A stretch of DNA of 64,000 nt from Poriferisulfidus sp963668445 (lineage in GTDB: Bacteria; Pseudomonadota; Gammaproteobacteria; Poriferisulfidales; Poriferisulfidaceae), in the NCBI GenBank assembly GCA_963668445.1, contig OY764335.1, positions 1,178,001-1,242,000 on the forward strand. Direction: 5' to 3'. The notes beneath the pieces are model-generated. The model worked only from the letters and a program-made list of their open reading frames with translations. It ran no database searches and had not been told where the DNA came from. The first letter of the stretch is position 1. Every line of letters begins with the position of its first letter. Positions 33,239 through 41,076 of the stretch are shown in pieces. The translations under genes were made by a program, and so were the position numbers.

Positions 33239-33928
33239 ATGCCCGCCCGCCCGGCGCCCGGCCTGATCGTCGCTCTGGACGGCCTCGGTGCCGATGGCGC
33301 CTTGCATCTGGCCCGAAGCCTGCGCGGCATGCCCTGCCGCCTCAAGGTCGGCAGCGAACTGTTCGTCAAAGGCGGCCCGCAAATGGTTCGTCAATTGCAG
33401 GAGCTCGGCTTCGAAATCTTTTTGGACCTGAAATTCCACGACATCCCGAATACCGTCGCCGCCGCCTGCCGCGCGGCCCGCGAACTGGGTGTCTGGATGT
33501 GCACCGTGCATGCCTCGGGCGGGCCTGCCATGCTCGCCGCCGCCGCCGAAGCGGCCCAGCCCGAAACCCGGGTGGCGGCCATCACCGTCCTGACGTCGCT
33601 GGACGACGCGGATTTGCACGCCATCGGCCAGCGCCCCGCTGCCGAGCAGGTTCCGGCCTTGGCGCAAGTCGCCCGGCAAGCCGGGCTGGACGGCATCGTC
33701 TGCTCGCCCCATGAAGCGACAGAAGTGCGCCAAGCATGCGGCCCATCCTTTTGGATCATCACGCCCGGCATTCGGCCCGCCGCACACGAAGACGACCAGA
33801 AGCGCGCGGCCACGCCGCAACAGGCGGCCGCAGCCGGCGCCGACCATCTGGTGGTCGGCCGCCCGATCGTGCGCGCGGATAGCCCGTCGGCCGCCGCCGA
33901 CGCCATTCTGGAAGAACTGGCGGCCTAA
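33239..33928 (+). CDS. pyrF: Orotidine 5'-phosphate decarboxylase
   Basis: 229 residues, a TIM barrel that makes UMP. The catalytic motif FLDLKFHDIPNTV (about residue 63-75) has the Asp-Lys-Asp set, and TPGIRP with the phosphate-binding VVGRPIVRA is near the C-terminus. It follows lapB by 7 bases in the conserved lapAB-pyrF order. Confidence 0.95.
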   Translation: MPARPAPGLIVALDGLGADGALHLARSLRGMPCRLKVGSELFVKGGPQMVRQLQELGFEIFLDLKFHDIPNTVAAACRAARELGVWMCTVHASGGPAMLAAAAEAAQPETRVAAITVLTSLDDADLHAIGQRPAAEQVPALAQVARQAGLDGIVCSPHEATEVRQACGPSFWIITPGIRPAAHEDDQKRAATPQQAAAAGADHLVVGRPIVRADSPSAAADAILEELAA

Positions 33929-34011
33929 GCCGGCCGCTTCGGCAGGCGGTTCCCGCCGGACTTCTGCAAACCGTTTTCCACATTCACAGAACCCGGAAGG
34001 CCCAAGCCTGC

Positions 34012-34017
34012 TAGAAT
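34012..34017 (+). promoter_or_regulatory. -10-like box upstream of the cobalamin riboswitch
   Basis: TAGAAT 15 bases before the riboswitch P1 stem. No good -35 box is visible. The 33929-34011 stretch otherwise shows nothing. Confidence 0.3.
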
Positions 34018-34031
34018 CCCCCATTCCATAC

Positions 34032-34199
34032 GGAACGGGGTGCCTGCGCGACAGGTGAAACAGGGAAGCCGGTGCGCTTTTGCAAAGCCGGCGCTGCCCC
34101 CGCAACGGTAAGCAGAACGGCGAACCGCAAGCCGCCGGGCCCGCGCCCGGGAAGGAGGTTCGCCCCATCCGCTGCAAGCCCGGAGACCGGCCCCGTTCC
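34032..34199 (+). ncRNA. Cobalamin (adenosylcobalamin-class) riboswitch
   Basis: P1 is perfect: GGAACGGGG (34032-34040) pairs with CCCCGTTCC (34191-34199). Inside are the family landmarks in order: GTGAAACAGGGAAGCCGGTG (34055-34074), the B12 box GCTGCCCCCGCAACGGTAA (34093-34111), and AGCCCGGAGACCGGCC (about 34177-34192). It lies 93 bases before btuB, where B12 binding would reduce its expression. No T-run follows, so regulation is probably at translation. Confidence 0.93.
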
Positions 34200-34291
34200 A
34201 TGTGCGCTTCGGTTGCGGCGGGCGACCCGATGCGTCGCACGGCCGCCTCGGCCGCGCCTGCTTGCGTCCGCCACTTGCCTATGGGGCGGAT

Positions 34292-36118
34292 ATGACGAAC
34301 AGAACCGCACTGCTGCCGGGATGCCTCGCAGCGTGCCTTGCCTTCCCGCCGCACGCCGCGTCCGAGCCGGAGATCGTGGTGGTGACGGCCCTGCGCATTC
34401 CGCAGCCCCTGCATGCCGTCGGCGGGGCGCTGTCGGTCATCGAACTGGACGCGGAACGCGACGGCCATCTGATGCTCGGCGAGGCGCTGCGGCGCATTCC
34501 CGGACTCAGCCTGAGCCAGAACGGCGGCTTCGGCCAGTTGGCGGAACTGCGCATGCGCGGCGGCGAAGCCAATCACACGCTAGTGCTGCTGGACAGCGTC
34601 GAACTGACGAACCCGACGACCGGACGCGTGGATTTCGCGCACCTGACGACCGCCGGGATCGAGCGCATCGAGGTGCTGCGCGGGGCGCAAAGCGCACTCT
34701 GGGGCAGCCACGCCATCGCCGGCGTCATCAATCTGGTCAGCCGCAAGCATGGCGGTTCCTCCCTATCCTTGCGAACGGGTTCCGACAATCGCCTCCAAGC
34801 CTCCGGGCGGCTGGCGGCGGATACGGCGCAAGGCAACATGCATGCCGCTTTCCAAAGCTTCCGAACCCGCGGCGACAATCTGGCGGCGCAGGGAAGCGAA
34901 GACGACGGGTACCGCAACCGCACCCTGCAATGGAGCGCCCGATGGACGCCGACGCCCGACGCGGACATGCGCCTGTCCATGCGGCAGACGCGCGCGCACT
35001 CGGAATACGATCGCTACGGCGGCGCGGCAGGCCTGCAAGACGCGCCATTCACGGCCGACAGCAAGCGCACCTATCTGCGCGCGGCCCTGCATGCCGAAAA
35101 CGCCGGCATCCGGCACCAATGGAGCATGCACTACCTGCAGACCCGCGACCGCTACCGCGACGACTTTCCGGCCCACGAAACCGGGCGCCGCATCCGGATG
35201 GAAGCGCTGGCATGGAAGCCGTTCGAAGCCTGCCTAGCCGGCTGGCCCTGTACGCTCGGCGGCAGTCTGGAATGGACCCGCGAGCGCTACGCGCGCGATG
35301 CGGTCGGGCCGCTGCGCTTCATCACGTCCGGAGCCGCGGGCATGCTCAAGATCCGGCCGACGCCCCGCATGTCCTTCGACCTCTCGCTGCGCCGCGACCG
35401 CAATCGGGACTTCGGCGATGCGGACACTTGGCGCGCGGGCGCCGCCTACCGCTGGCCCGGCCGGCCGCTGCGGCTGTACGCGGCCTACGGCATCGGCATC
35501 GCCAATCCGACCTTGACCGAGCGCTACGGCTACTTCCCGGACACGTTCATCGGAAATCCGGATCTGGTTCCGGAGCGCTCGCGCAGCCACGAATTCGGCC
35601 TCGAGTACCGTCCGGGCGGCCGCTGCTGCAACTTGGACCTGCATGTCTTCGCGCAGCGCCTGACGGACGAAATCCAAACGCTGTATGCCGAACGAACCGC
35701 CATCAATCGCTCCGGCACATCGCGGCGTCGCGGCATGGAACTGGAACTGGGATCCTCGCCTGCGGAACGCTGGACGCTCAGCGGCCACTACGCCTATCTG
35801 CATGCGACGGAACCCGGCGCGGACGGCGACGTTCCCGAAGCCCGGCGGCCGCGCCACCAGTACCGCCTGACCGCCGCCTACCGGGCCGCAAACTGGCGCG
35901 CGCAACTGGCCGCGTCGACCGTACGAGGGCTTCGAGACGCCGGCGAGACGCTCGAGCACTACGAGCAGGTGCACCTGTCCGTACGCTACGCCCTCGCGCC
36001 CAAACTGCAACTGATGCTGGACATCCGCAACCTGCTCGACCAGTCGTATCAGGAAGTGAAGCATTATCCAGCTCCAGACCGGAGCCTGACCGTCGGACTG
36101 GCTTGGCGGTTCGACTGA
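34292..36118 (+). CDS. btuB: TonB-dependent vitamin B12 receptor
   Basis: 608 residues from the ATG at 34292. The frame is open upstream into the riboswitch but the Sec signal peptide starts here (MTNRTALLPGCLAACLAFPP, cleavage near residue 26). A TonB-box-like EIVVVTA follows, then the plug domain (LGEALRRIPGL, IERIEVLRGAQSALWG, IAGVINLVSR) and a 22-strand outer-membrane barrel ending in RSLTVGLAWRFD with a terminal aromatic region. The riboswitch directly upstream is strong support for cobalamin as ligand. No btuCDF genes are found nearby. Confidence 0.93.
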   Translation: MTNRTALLPGCLAACLAFPPHAASEPEIVVVTALRIPQPLHAVGGALSVIELDAERDGHLMLGEALRRIPGLSLSQNGGFGQLAELRMRGGEANHTLVLLDSVELTNPTTGRVDFAHLTTAGIERIEVLRGAQSALWGSHAIAGVINLVSRKHGGSSLSLRTGSDNRLQASGRLAADTAQGNMHAAFQSFRTRGDNLAAQGSEDDGYRNRTLQWSARWTPTPDADMRLSMRQTRAHSEYDRYGGAAGLQDAPFTADSKRTYLRAALHAENAGIRHQWSMHYLQTRDRYRDDFPAHETGRRIRMEALAWKPFEACLAGWPCTLGGSLEWTRERYARDAVGPLRFITSGAAGMLKIRPTPRMSFDLSLRRDRNRDFGDADTWRAGAAYRWPGRPLRLYAAYGIGIANPTLTERYGYFPDTFIGNPDLVPERSRSHEFGLEYRPGGRCCNLDLHVFAQRLTDEIQTLYAERTAINRSGTSRRRGMELELGSSPAERWTLSGHYAYLHATEPGADGDVPEARRPRHQYRLTAAYRAANWRAQLAASTVRGLRDAGETLEHYEQVHLSVRYALAPKLQLMLDIRNLLDQSYQEVKHYPAPDRSLTVGLAWRFD

Positions 36119-36201
36119 TCGGCTCGAACATCCAGAACTCGAAACGGCCGCTGCGGCACTGCGTCCGGTAAACTTGCCTTCTCAAGTCCGGAACCCTCCC
36201 C

Positions 36202-36807
36202 ATGAAACGCGCTCCTTTGATTCTGCTGCTGGCGGCACTCAGCGCCGCCATGCTGACCGCCATCGCCTGGTGGGGCGCCGGCACGGGAGGGTCCCGCCCG
36301 ACGCAGGCGGCAACGCTGTTCGGCGATCAGATGCGGCCGCTGCCCGCCTTCACGCTCGTGCGCCATGACGGCGCCCCGCTGGCGCCGGAAGACTTCCGGA
36401 ACCGCTGGAGCCTGCTGTTCTTCGGCTATTCGCATTGCCCGGACATCTGCGCGCCGACGCTGCAGAAGCTGACGACCGCGCTGCATGCGGTGGACAGCGA
36501 GGCCACGCAGATCGTGTTCGTCTCCACGGATGCCGAGCGCGATGCGCCGGACGCTCTTCGGAACTACGTCGCCCATTTCCATCCCCGCACTTGGGGCATC
36601 ACCGGCGCTTCCGAAGCCGTTGCCGACTTCGCGAAGCGGCTGGGCGCCTTCTACGCCCGCCGGGAATTGGCCGCCGGCTACCTCGTCGACCATAGCGCCA
36701 GCGTGTGGCTGGTCGACCCCGAAGCCCGACTGGCCGGCGTCTTCACCTCCCCGTTCACGGCCGAAGCGATGGCGGCCGACCTGAGCCGCCTGGCCGCGCT
36801 GCGATGA
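36202..36807 (+). CDS. SCO1/SenC family copper chaperone
   Basis: 201 residues: an N-terminal membrane anchor (about 5-25) and a periplasmic thioredoxin fold. Copper ligands are in place: Cys79 and Cys83 in CPDIC and His164 in LVDHSAS. SCO proteins insert copper into the CuA site of cytochrome oxidase or act in periplasmic redox balance. It overlaps psd by four bases. No oxidase genes are nearby. Confidence 0.93.
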   Translation: MKRAPLILLLAALSAAMLTAIAWWGAGTGGSRPTQAATLFGDQMRPLPAFTLVRHDGAPLAPEDFRNRWSLLFFGYSHCPDICAPTLQKLTTALHAVDSEATQIVFVSTDAERDAPDALRNYVAHFHPRTWGITGASEAVADFAKRLGAFYARRELAAGYLVDHSASVWLVDPEARLAGVFTSPFTAEAMAADLSRLAALR

Positions 36808-37688
36808 CGGCTGCGGCAGTTTGGCGAAGCCGCTGGCACAACCTCAAGGCCTGGCTGTTCCATTGCTTTCCGCATGCTTGGATCTCGGCGGTCGCATACT
36901 GGCTGGCCCGCATCGAAACCCCGGCCGTCAAGAACTTCCTGAATCTCCGATTCGTCGCCTTCTTCTCCATTCGCATGGAAGACGCCGAACTCGAAGACCC
37001 GCAGGCGTACCCGACGCTGGACGCGCTGTTCGTCCGCGCTCTCAAGCCCGGCCTGCGGCCGTGGCCGGACGATCCCGCCATTCTGGCGGCCCCATGCGAC
37101 AGCCGCATCAGCCAACTCGGCAGCATCGGCGACGACGGCCGCATCGTGCAGGCCAAAGGGCAGTCCTTCACCGTGGCGGAACTGCTCGGCGACGCAGCGC
37201 CGGAGTATCGGGAAGGGCAATTCGCGACGCTGTACCTGTCGCCGAACTTCTGCCATCGCGTCTACATGCCGACCGCCGGGCGGCTGCTGGAGATGCGGCA
37301 TATTCCGGGCCGCCAATTCACGGTCGCCGCCTACGCGGCGGCACGCATCCCCCGCCTGTACGCCCGTAACGAGCGCGTCGCCTGCCTGTTCGAAGACCCG
37401 AACGGCACCCAGTTCGCCGTCGTCATGGTCGGCGCCTTGAATGTCGCGTCCATCGAACTGAGCTGGTGCGGCCTCGTCGCGCCGCGCCACCGCGCCATTT
37501 CGCGTTGGCGGCACGCCCAATTCGGCAATCCCGAGATCCGGCTGGACCAAGGCGCGGAACTTGGCCGCTTCCATCTGGGCTCGACCGTCGTCCTGCTAAG
37601 CGCCCATCCGGGCATGGCTTGGAATCCTGCTGCAACGCCGGGCGAAATGTTGCTGTACGGCCAGCCGCTGCTGCTGCCCGAAGCCTGA
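36804..37688 (+). CDS. psd: Phosphatidylserine decarboxylase proenzyme
   Basis: 294 residues from the ATG at 36804, which overlaps the upstream stop. Psd makes phosphatidylethanolamine. The self-cleavage motif LGST is at about residue 256-259 (HLGSTVVLL), where Ser becomes the pyruvoyl group. The conserved N-terminal part (PTLDALFVRALKPGLRP; DSRISQLGSI) and YLSPNFCHRVYMPTAG are present. Length fits the membrane-associated family. Confidence 0.96.
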   Translation: MTAAAVWRSRWHNLKAWLFHCFPHAWISAVAYWLARIETPAVKNFLNLRFVAFFSIRMEDAELEDPQAYPTLDALFVRALKPGLRPWPDDPAILAAPCDSRISQLGSIGDDGRIVQAKGQSFTVAELLGDAAPEYREGQFATLYLSPNFCHRVYMPTAGRLLEMRHIPGRQFTVAAYAAARIPRLYARNERVACLFEDPNGTQFAVVMVGALNVASIELSWCGLVAPRHRAISRWRHAQFGNPEIRLDQGAELGRFHLGSTVVLLSAHPGMAWNPAATPGEMLLYGQPLLLPEA

Positions 37689-37716
37689 GGCATGCCACAC
37701 TACGCCTAGGAGCGAC

Positions 37717-37745
37717 TTGACAAATGGCGGATTTCGGGATAATCT
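37717..37745 (+). promoter_or_regulatory. Strong sigma70-like promoter upstream of the DUF6788/TonB-receptor frame
   Basis: TTGACA (37717-37722) with a 17-base spacer to TAATCT (37740-37745): a perfect -35 and a good -10. The 5' leader contains an inverted repeat CTGTAG (37744-37749) / CTACAG (37758-37763), whose right arm touches the Shine-Dalgarno AGGAGA of the ATG at 37775. Confidence 0.65.
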
Positions 37746-37774
37746 GTAGATGTTCCACTACAGGAGACGGCGCC

Positions 37775-38116
37775 ATGCCTAAAACCTCAATCCGATCCCT
37801 GCTGCAGCGCCGCAAACGGCTGCTCAAGGAATTAACCGCCATCGGCAATTTCCGCCAAGGCTCGCTCAGCGAGATGTACCGCAAGTGCGGCAAGCCCTGC
37901 AGCTGCACGGCCAAAGGGCATCCAGGACACGGCCCGACTTGGGTCTGGTCGCGGCATGCCGGCGGCCGGACGCGCAGCGCGACCATTCCCGAAGCGGATG
38001 TCCCCAAAGTGCGCCAACAGGTGGACGAATACCGCCGATTCCGGAATCTATGCCGCGAACTGTCGGAGGTGAGCAGCCGCCTGTGCGAGACGCAACGCCT
38101 GACAGAGGGACATCAC
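37775..38116 (+). CDS. DUF6788-like segment, in frame with the TonB receptor
   Basis: 114 codons from an ATG with AGGAGA 7 bases upstream and no stop before the receptor start. The sequence (GNFRQGSLSEMYRKCGKPCS, then GHGPTWVWSRHAGG) resembles DUF6788, a small domain with a Cys/Gly zinc-type knuckle usually found beside transposase genes. It is probably a mobile-element leftover that carries its own promoter. If translated through, it would give an 840-residue fusion with an internal signal peptide. Identification is from memory of the pattern. Confidence 0.5.
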
Positions 38117-40297
38117 ATGACGCCTGCGGGCAAGCCGGCCGGCCCGAACGTATGCAGCGGCATCCTGCCGGCGGTCGTTGTAGGGCTGCTGCTTTCCGCC
38201 GCCCCTATTTTGGCGACGGCTGAAGAGCGCCCGGAAGTGCTGATCATCACGGCGCACCCGCTGGGCGACAAGGGCTTGGCGGCACCCGCGACCCTCTTGG
38301 ACGGCAAAGAATTGGACCGCGCGCGCGACGTCAACCTCGGCGCCACGCTCAGCAGCCAGCCGGGCATCCATCAGGCGGCATTCGGCACCGTCGTCGGCCG
38401 CCCGGTCGTGCACGGCTTGGCCGGCCCGCGGGTGCGCATCATGCAAGACCGTTTGGATACGATGGATGTTTCGATCGTAAGCGCCGACCATGCGGTCGCC
38501 GTCGAATCATTCATTGCCGAACGAATCGAAGTGCTTCGCGGCCCTAGCGTCCTGCTGTACGGCACCGGCGCCATCGGCGGCGCCGTGAATGTGCTGACCG
38601 GACGCATTCCTCAGTTGCCTGCCGAAGGCCTTTCCGGCGGGACAGAAGCACGCCACAACAGCGCCACAGGCGGCGACACCGTCGCGTTCAAGCTCAACGG
38701 CGGAAAAGGCGGCTTTGCTTGGCATCTGGACGGCGCGACCAAGGACGGCGACGACTACGACATCCCGGGCCATGCGGAATCGGCCCGCCTGCGCGCCCAA
38801 GAAGAAGATCATGACGACGATCATGACGACGACGACCATGAAGAGGAGGAGGCCCGCGACAAGCTGCCCGGAAGCCGCTTCGAGTCCGACTCCATCGCCG
38901 GCGGCGCCGCATGGCACGGCGACTGGGGCTTCGCGGGCTTCGCGGTCAGCCGCATGGAATCCGATTACGGCCTGCCGGGCCCGCACGGGCACCATCATGA
39001 GGAAGATGAAGAGGAGAACGGGGAAGAGCACGAAGAGGAAGGCAACGCGACGCTGGACATGGAGCAGACACGTCTGGATTTCGAACTGGGCCTTCAGGAG
39101 CCGTTTGCCGGCATCGACCGCCTCAACATGCGCGTCGGCTACAGCGATTACATGCACGTGGAGATCGAACCCGGCGGCCATGCCGGCACCAAGTTCTCGA
39201 ACGATGCTTGGGAAGCGCGCGCGGAATTCCATCATGCGGCCGGCCCATGGAAGGGCGCCGCCGGCCTGCAGTACGCCTACCGTGACTTCGAAGCCGTTGG
39301 CGAAGAATCCTTCGTTCCGCCGGTGCTCACCAACAGCGCGGGCGCGTTCTGGGTCGGCCGCCGCACATACGAGGCCTTCGATCTGGAGGCCGGCGTGCGC
39401 TTGGAACGCGTGTCGCATAATGCGTCCACCGGAAGCGACAAGGATTTCACGATCCACGCCGCCTCCGTCGGTGCTCTCGTGCCGCTTGGAAGCCAACTCA
39501 ATCTGGGATTGCTCGCCAGCCATTCCAGCCGCGCGCCCATCGCGGAGGAACTCTATGCCGATGGCCCGCATCTGGTCCTCAATACCTACGAAATCGGCAC
39601 TATCGGATTGAGCAAGGAGCGCGCCGCGACCATCTCCCTGCGGCTGCAATACGCCGCGCCTGTCTGGGATGCCGCCATAGCCACCTACTTCACCCGCTTC
39701 TCCGACTACATCTATCAGTCAGCTACCGGCAGGGAGGTCAATCATGACGGCTACGACCGTACTGACTGCAACCGCGTGTACTCCGGCGATACTACGAAGA
39801 TCCAAACTTGTGAAGCCGGCCTCCATCTCCGAGAAGAAACAACCGCGCAGGAGGATGCCGAGTTCTTCGGCATCGATGCCGAAGCCAGCGCCCAAATCGC
39901 GTCGTGGCCCGGCGGCGAAGCGCGCTTGCACGGCAAGTTCGATTACGTCGACGCCAAACTGTCCATCGGCGGCAACGACCGGCTGCCGCGCATTCCGCCT
40001 TTGCGCTACGGCGTCGGGCTGAGCGCCCGCTGGAACACCGCGGCGCTGTCCATCGACTACCTGAGGGCCGAAGACCAGGACGAGACGGCGGCGCACGAGT
40101 TGGCGACGGACGGCTACGACGATCTGTCCGTGCATGCCACGCTGGAACTTCCGGCCGGCGAAGGGGCGACGCTGGAATTCTTCCTGCACGGCAAGAACCT
40201 GACCGACGACGAGCAGCGCCTGCACACCTCGTACATCAAGGACTACGCGCCGCAGCCCGGGCGCACGTTCGAAGTCGGAGCGCGGCTTCGGTTCTAG
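38117..40297 (+). CDS. TonB-dependent receptor, His/Asp-rich (ZnuD-like, metal uptake)
   Basis: 726 residues from the ATG at 38117, which has GAGGGA 6 bases upstream and starts a signal peptide (cleavage near ATAEERP). Plug motifs: LGATLSSQPGI, GPRVRIMQDRLDTMDVS, RIEVLRGPSVLLYGTGAIGG. The barrel has two long acidic/histidine-rich loops at about residues 230-247 (HDDDHDDDDHEEEE) and 290-310 (HGHHHEED and EEHEEEG), as in zinc-receptor ZnuD. The C-terminus (PGRTFEVGARLRF) ends in Phe, as in outer-membrane barrels. Substrate metal is inferred. The frame is open into the DUF6788 segment upstream. Confidence 0.85.
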   Translation: MTPAGKPAGPNVCSGILPAVVVGLLLSAAPILATAEERPEVLIITAHPLGDKGLAAPATLLDGKELDRARDVNLGATLSSQPGIHQAAFGTVVGRPVVHGLAGPRVRIMQDRLDTMDVSIVSADHAVAVESFIAERIEVLRGPSVLLYGTGAIGGAVNVLTGRIPQLPAEGLSGGTEARHNSATGGDTVAFKLNGGKGGFAWHLDGATKDGDDYDIPGHAESARLRAQEEDHDDDHDDDDHEEEEARDKLPGSRFESDSIAGGAAWHGDWGFAGFAVSRMESDYGLPGPHGHHHEEDEEENGEEHEEEGNATLDMEQTRLDFELGLQEPFAGIDRLNMRVGYSDYMHVEIEPGGHAGTKFSNDAWEARAEFHHAAGPWKGAAGLQYAYRDFEAVGEESFVPPVLTNSAGAFWVGRRTYEAFDLEAGVRLERVSHNASTGSDKDFTIHAASVGALVPLGSQLNLGLLASHSSRAPIAEELYADGPHLVLNTYEIGTIGLSKERAATISLRLQYAAPVWDAAIATYFTRFSDYIYQSATGREVNHDGYDRTDCNRVYSGDTTKIQTCEAGLHLREETTAQEDAEFFGIDAEASAQIASWPGGEARLHGKFDYVDAKLSIGGNDRLPRIPPLRYGVGLSARWNTAALSIDYLRAEDQDETAAHELATDGYDDLSVHATLELPAGEGATLEFFLHGKNLTDDEQRLHTSYIKDYAPQPGRTFEVGARLRF

Positions 40298-40307
40298 CCG
40301 GGCGGCC

Positions 40308-40328
40308 GCCGGGCCCCTCAGGCCCGGC
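40308..40328. terminator. GC-rich hairpin between converging genes
   Basis: GCCGGGCC (40308-40315) and GGCCCGGC (40321-40328) form a perfect 8-bp stem with a 5-base loop, in the 31-base gap between the TonB receptor and efp stops. No T-run, so termination is plausible but unproven. Confidence 0.4.
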
Positions 40329-40898
40329 CTAGCCGCGCACGCGGGAGACGTATTCGCCGCTTCGCGTATCCACGCGCACCACTTCGCCTTCTTCCACGAA
40401 CAGAGGCACCCGCACCACGGCCCCGGTCTCAAGCGTCGCCGGCTTGGTGCCGCCAGTCGCCGTATCGCCCCGCACGCCCGGATCGGTGGCGGCAATCCTG
40501 AGCTCCACGAACTGCGGCGGCACCACACTGACCGGCTGCTCGTCGTACAACAGCACCTGGCACAGATCCTGCGCCCGGATCCATGATGCGGCATCGCCCA
40601 GCACCGATGCCGGCACATGATACTGCTCGTAGGTCTGCGGCGACATGAAGACCGCCGCATCGCCGTCCGCGTACAGGTACTGCAGCACCACTTCGCGCAC
40701 GTCCGCCGCTTCCACATGATCGCCCGACTTGACCGTCTTGTCGTTGACCCGCCCAGTCAGCAGGTTGCGGACTTTCATCCGGGTAAACGCCTGCCCTTTG
40801 CCCGGCTTGCAGAATTCGCTGTCGAGCACGACATGCGGCGCACCGTCCAGCATGATTTTGAGGCCGCTTTTGATGTCGCTGAGTCCGTATCCGGCCAT
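40329..40898 (-). CDS. efp: Elongation factor P
   Basis: 189 residues from the ATG at 40898, matching the E. coli length. EF-P relieves ribosome stalling at proline runs. The modified lysine lies in KPGKGQAF (about residue 33), the context recognised by EpmA-type enzymes; epmA/epmB are not in the window. The C-terminal signature SGEYVSRVRG is complete. The frame extends to 40961 but the family start is MAGYGLSDIKSGLKIMLDG. It converges with the TonB receptor. Confidence 0.96.
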   Translation of the reverse strand: MAGYGLSDIKSGLKIMLDGAPHVVLDSEFCKPGKGQAFTRMKVRNLLTGRVNDKTVKSGDHVEAADVREVVLQYLYADGDAAVFMSPQTYEQYHVPASVLGDAASWIRAQDLCQVLLYDEQPVSVVPPQFVELRIAATDPGVRGDTATGGTKPATLETGAVVRVPLFVEEGEVVRVDTRSGEYVSRVRG

Positions 40899-41076
40899 AT
40901 CCCGAAGCCTGCCGCCATTGAGGAAAGCCATTCTACTCGACCCCGGCCGACCGCCACACATCCATCAATGCGATAATAGGCGTGTACGCCCCGAACCGCC
41001 GCCGCATCCATCCTTCCGTCCAGTCCTACAACCCGCCGGCTGACCGCCCGAATCCGCCCTTCGCACCGACCCGGCC

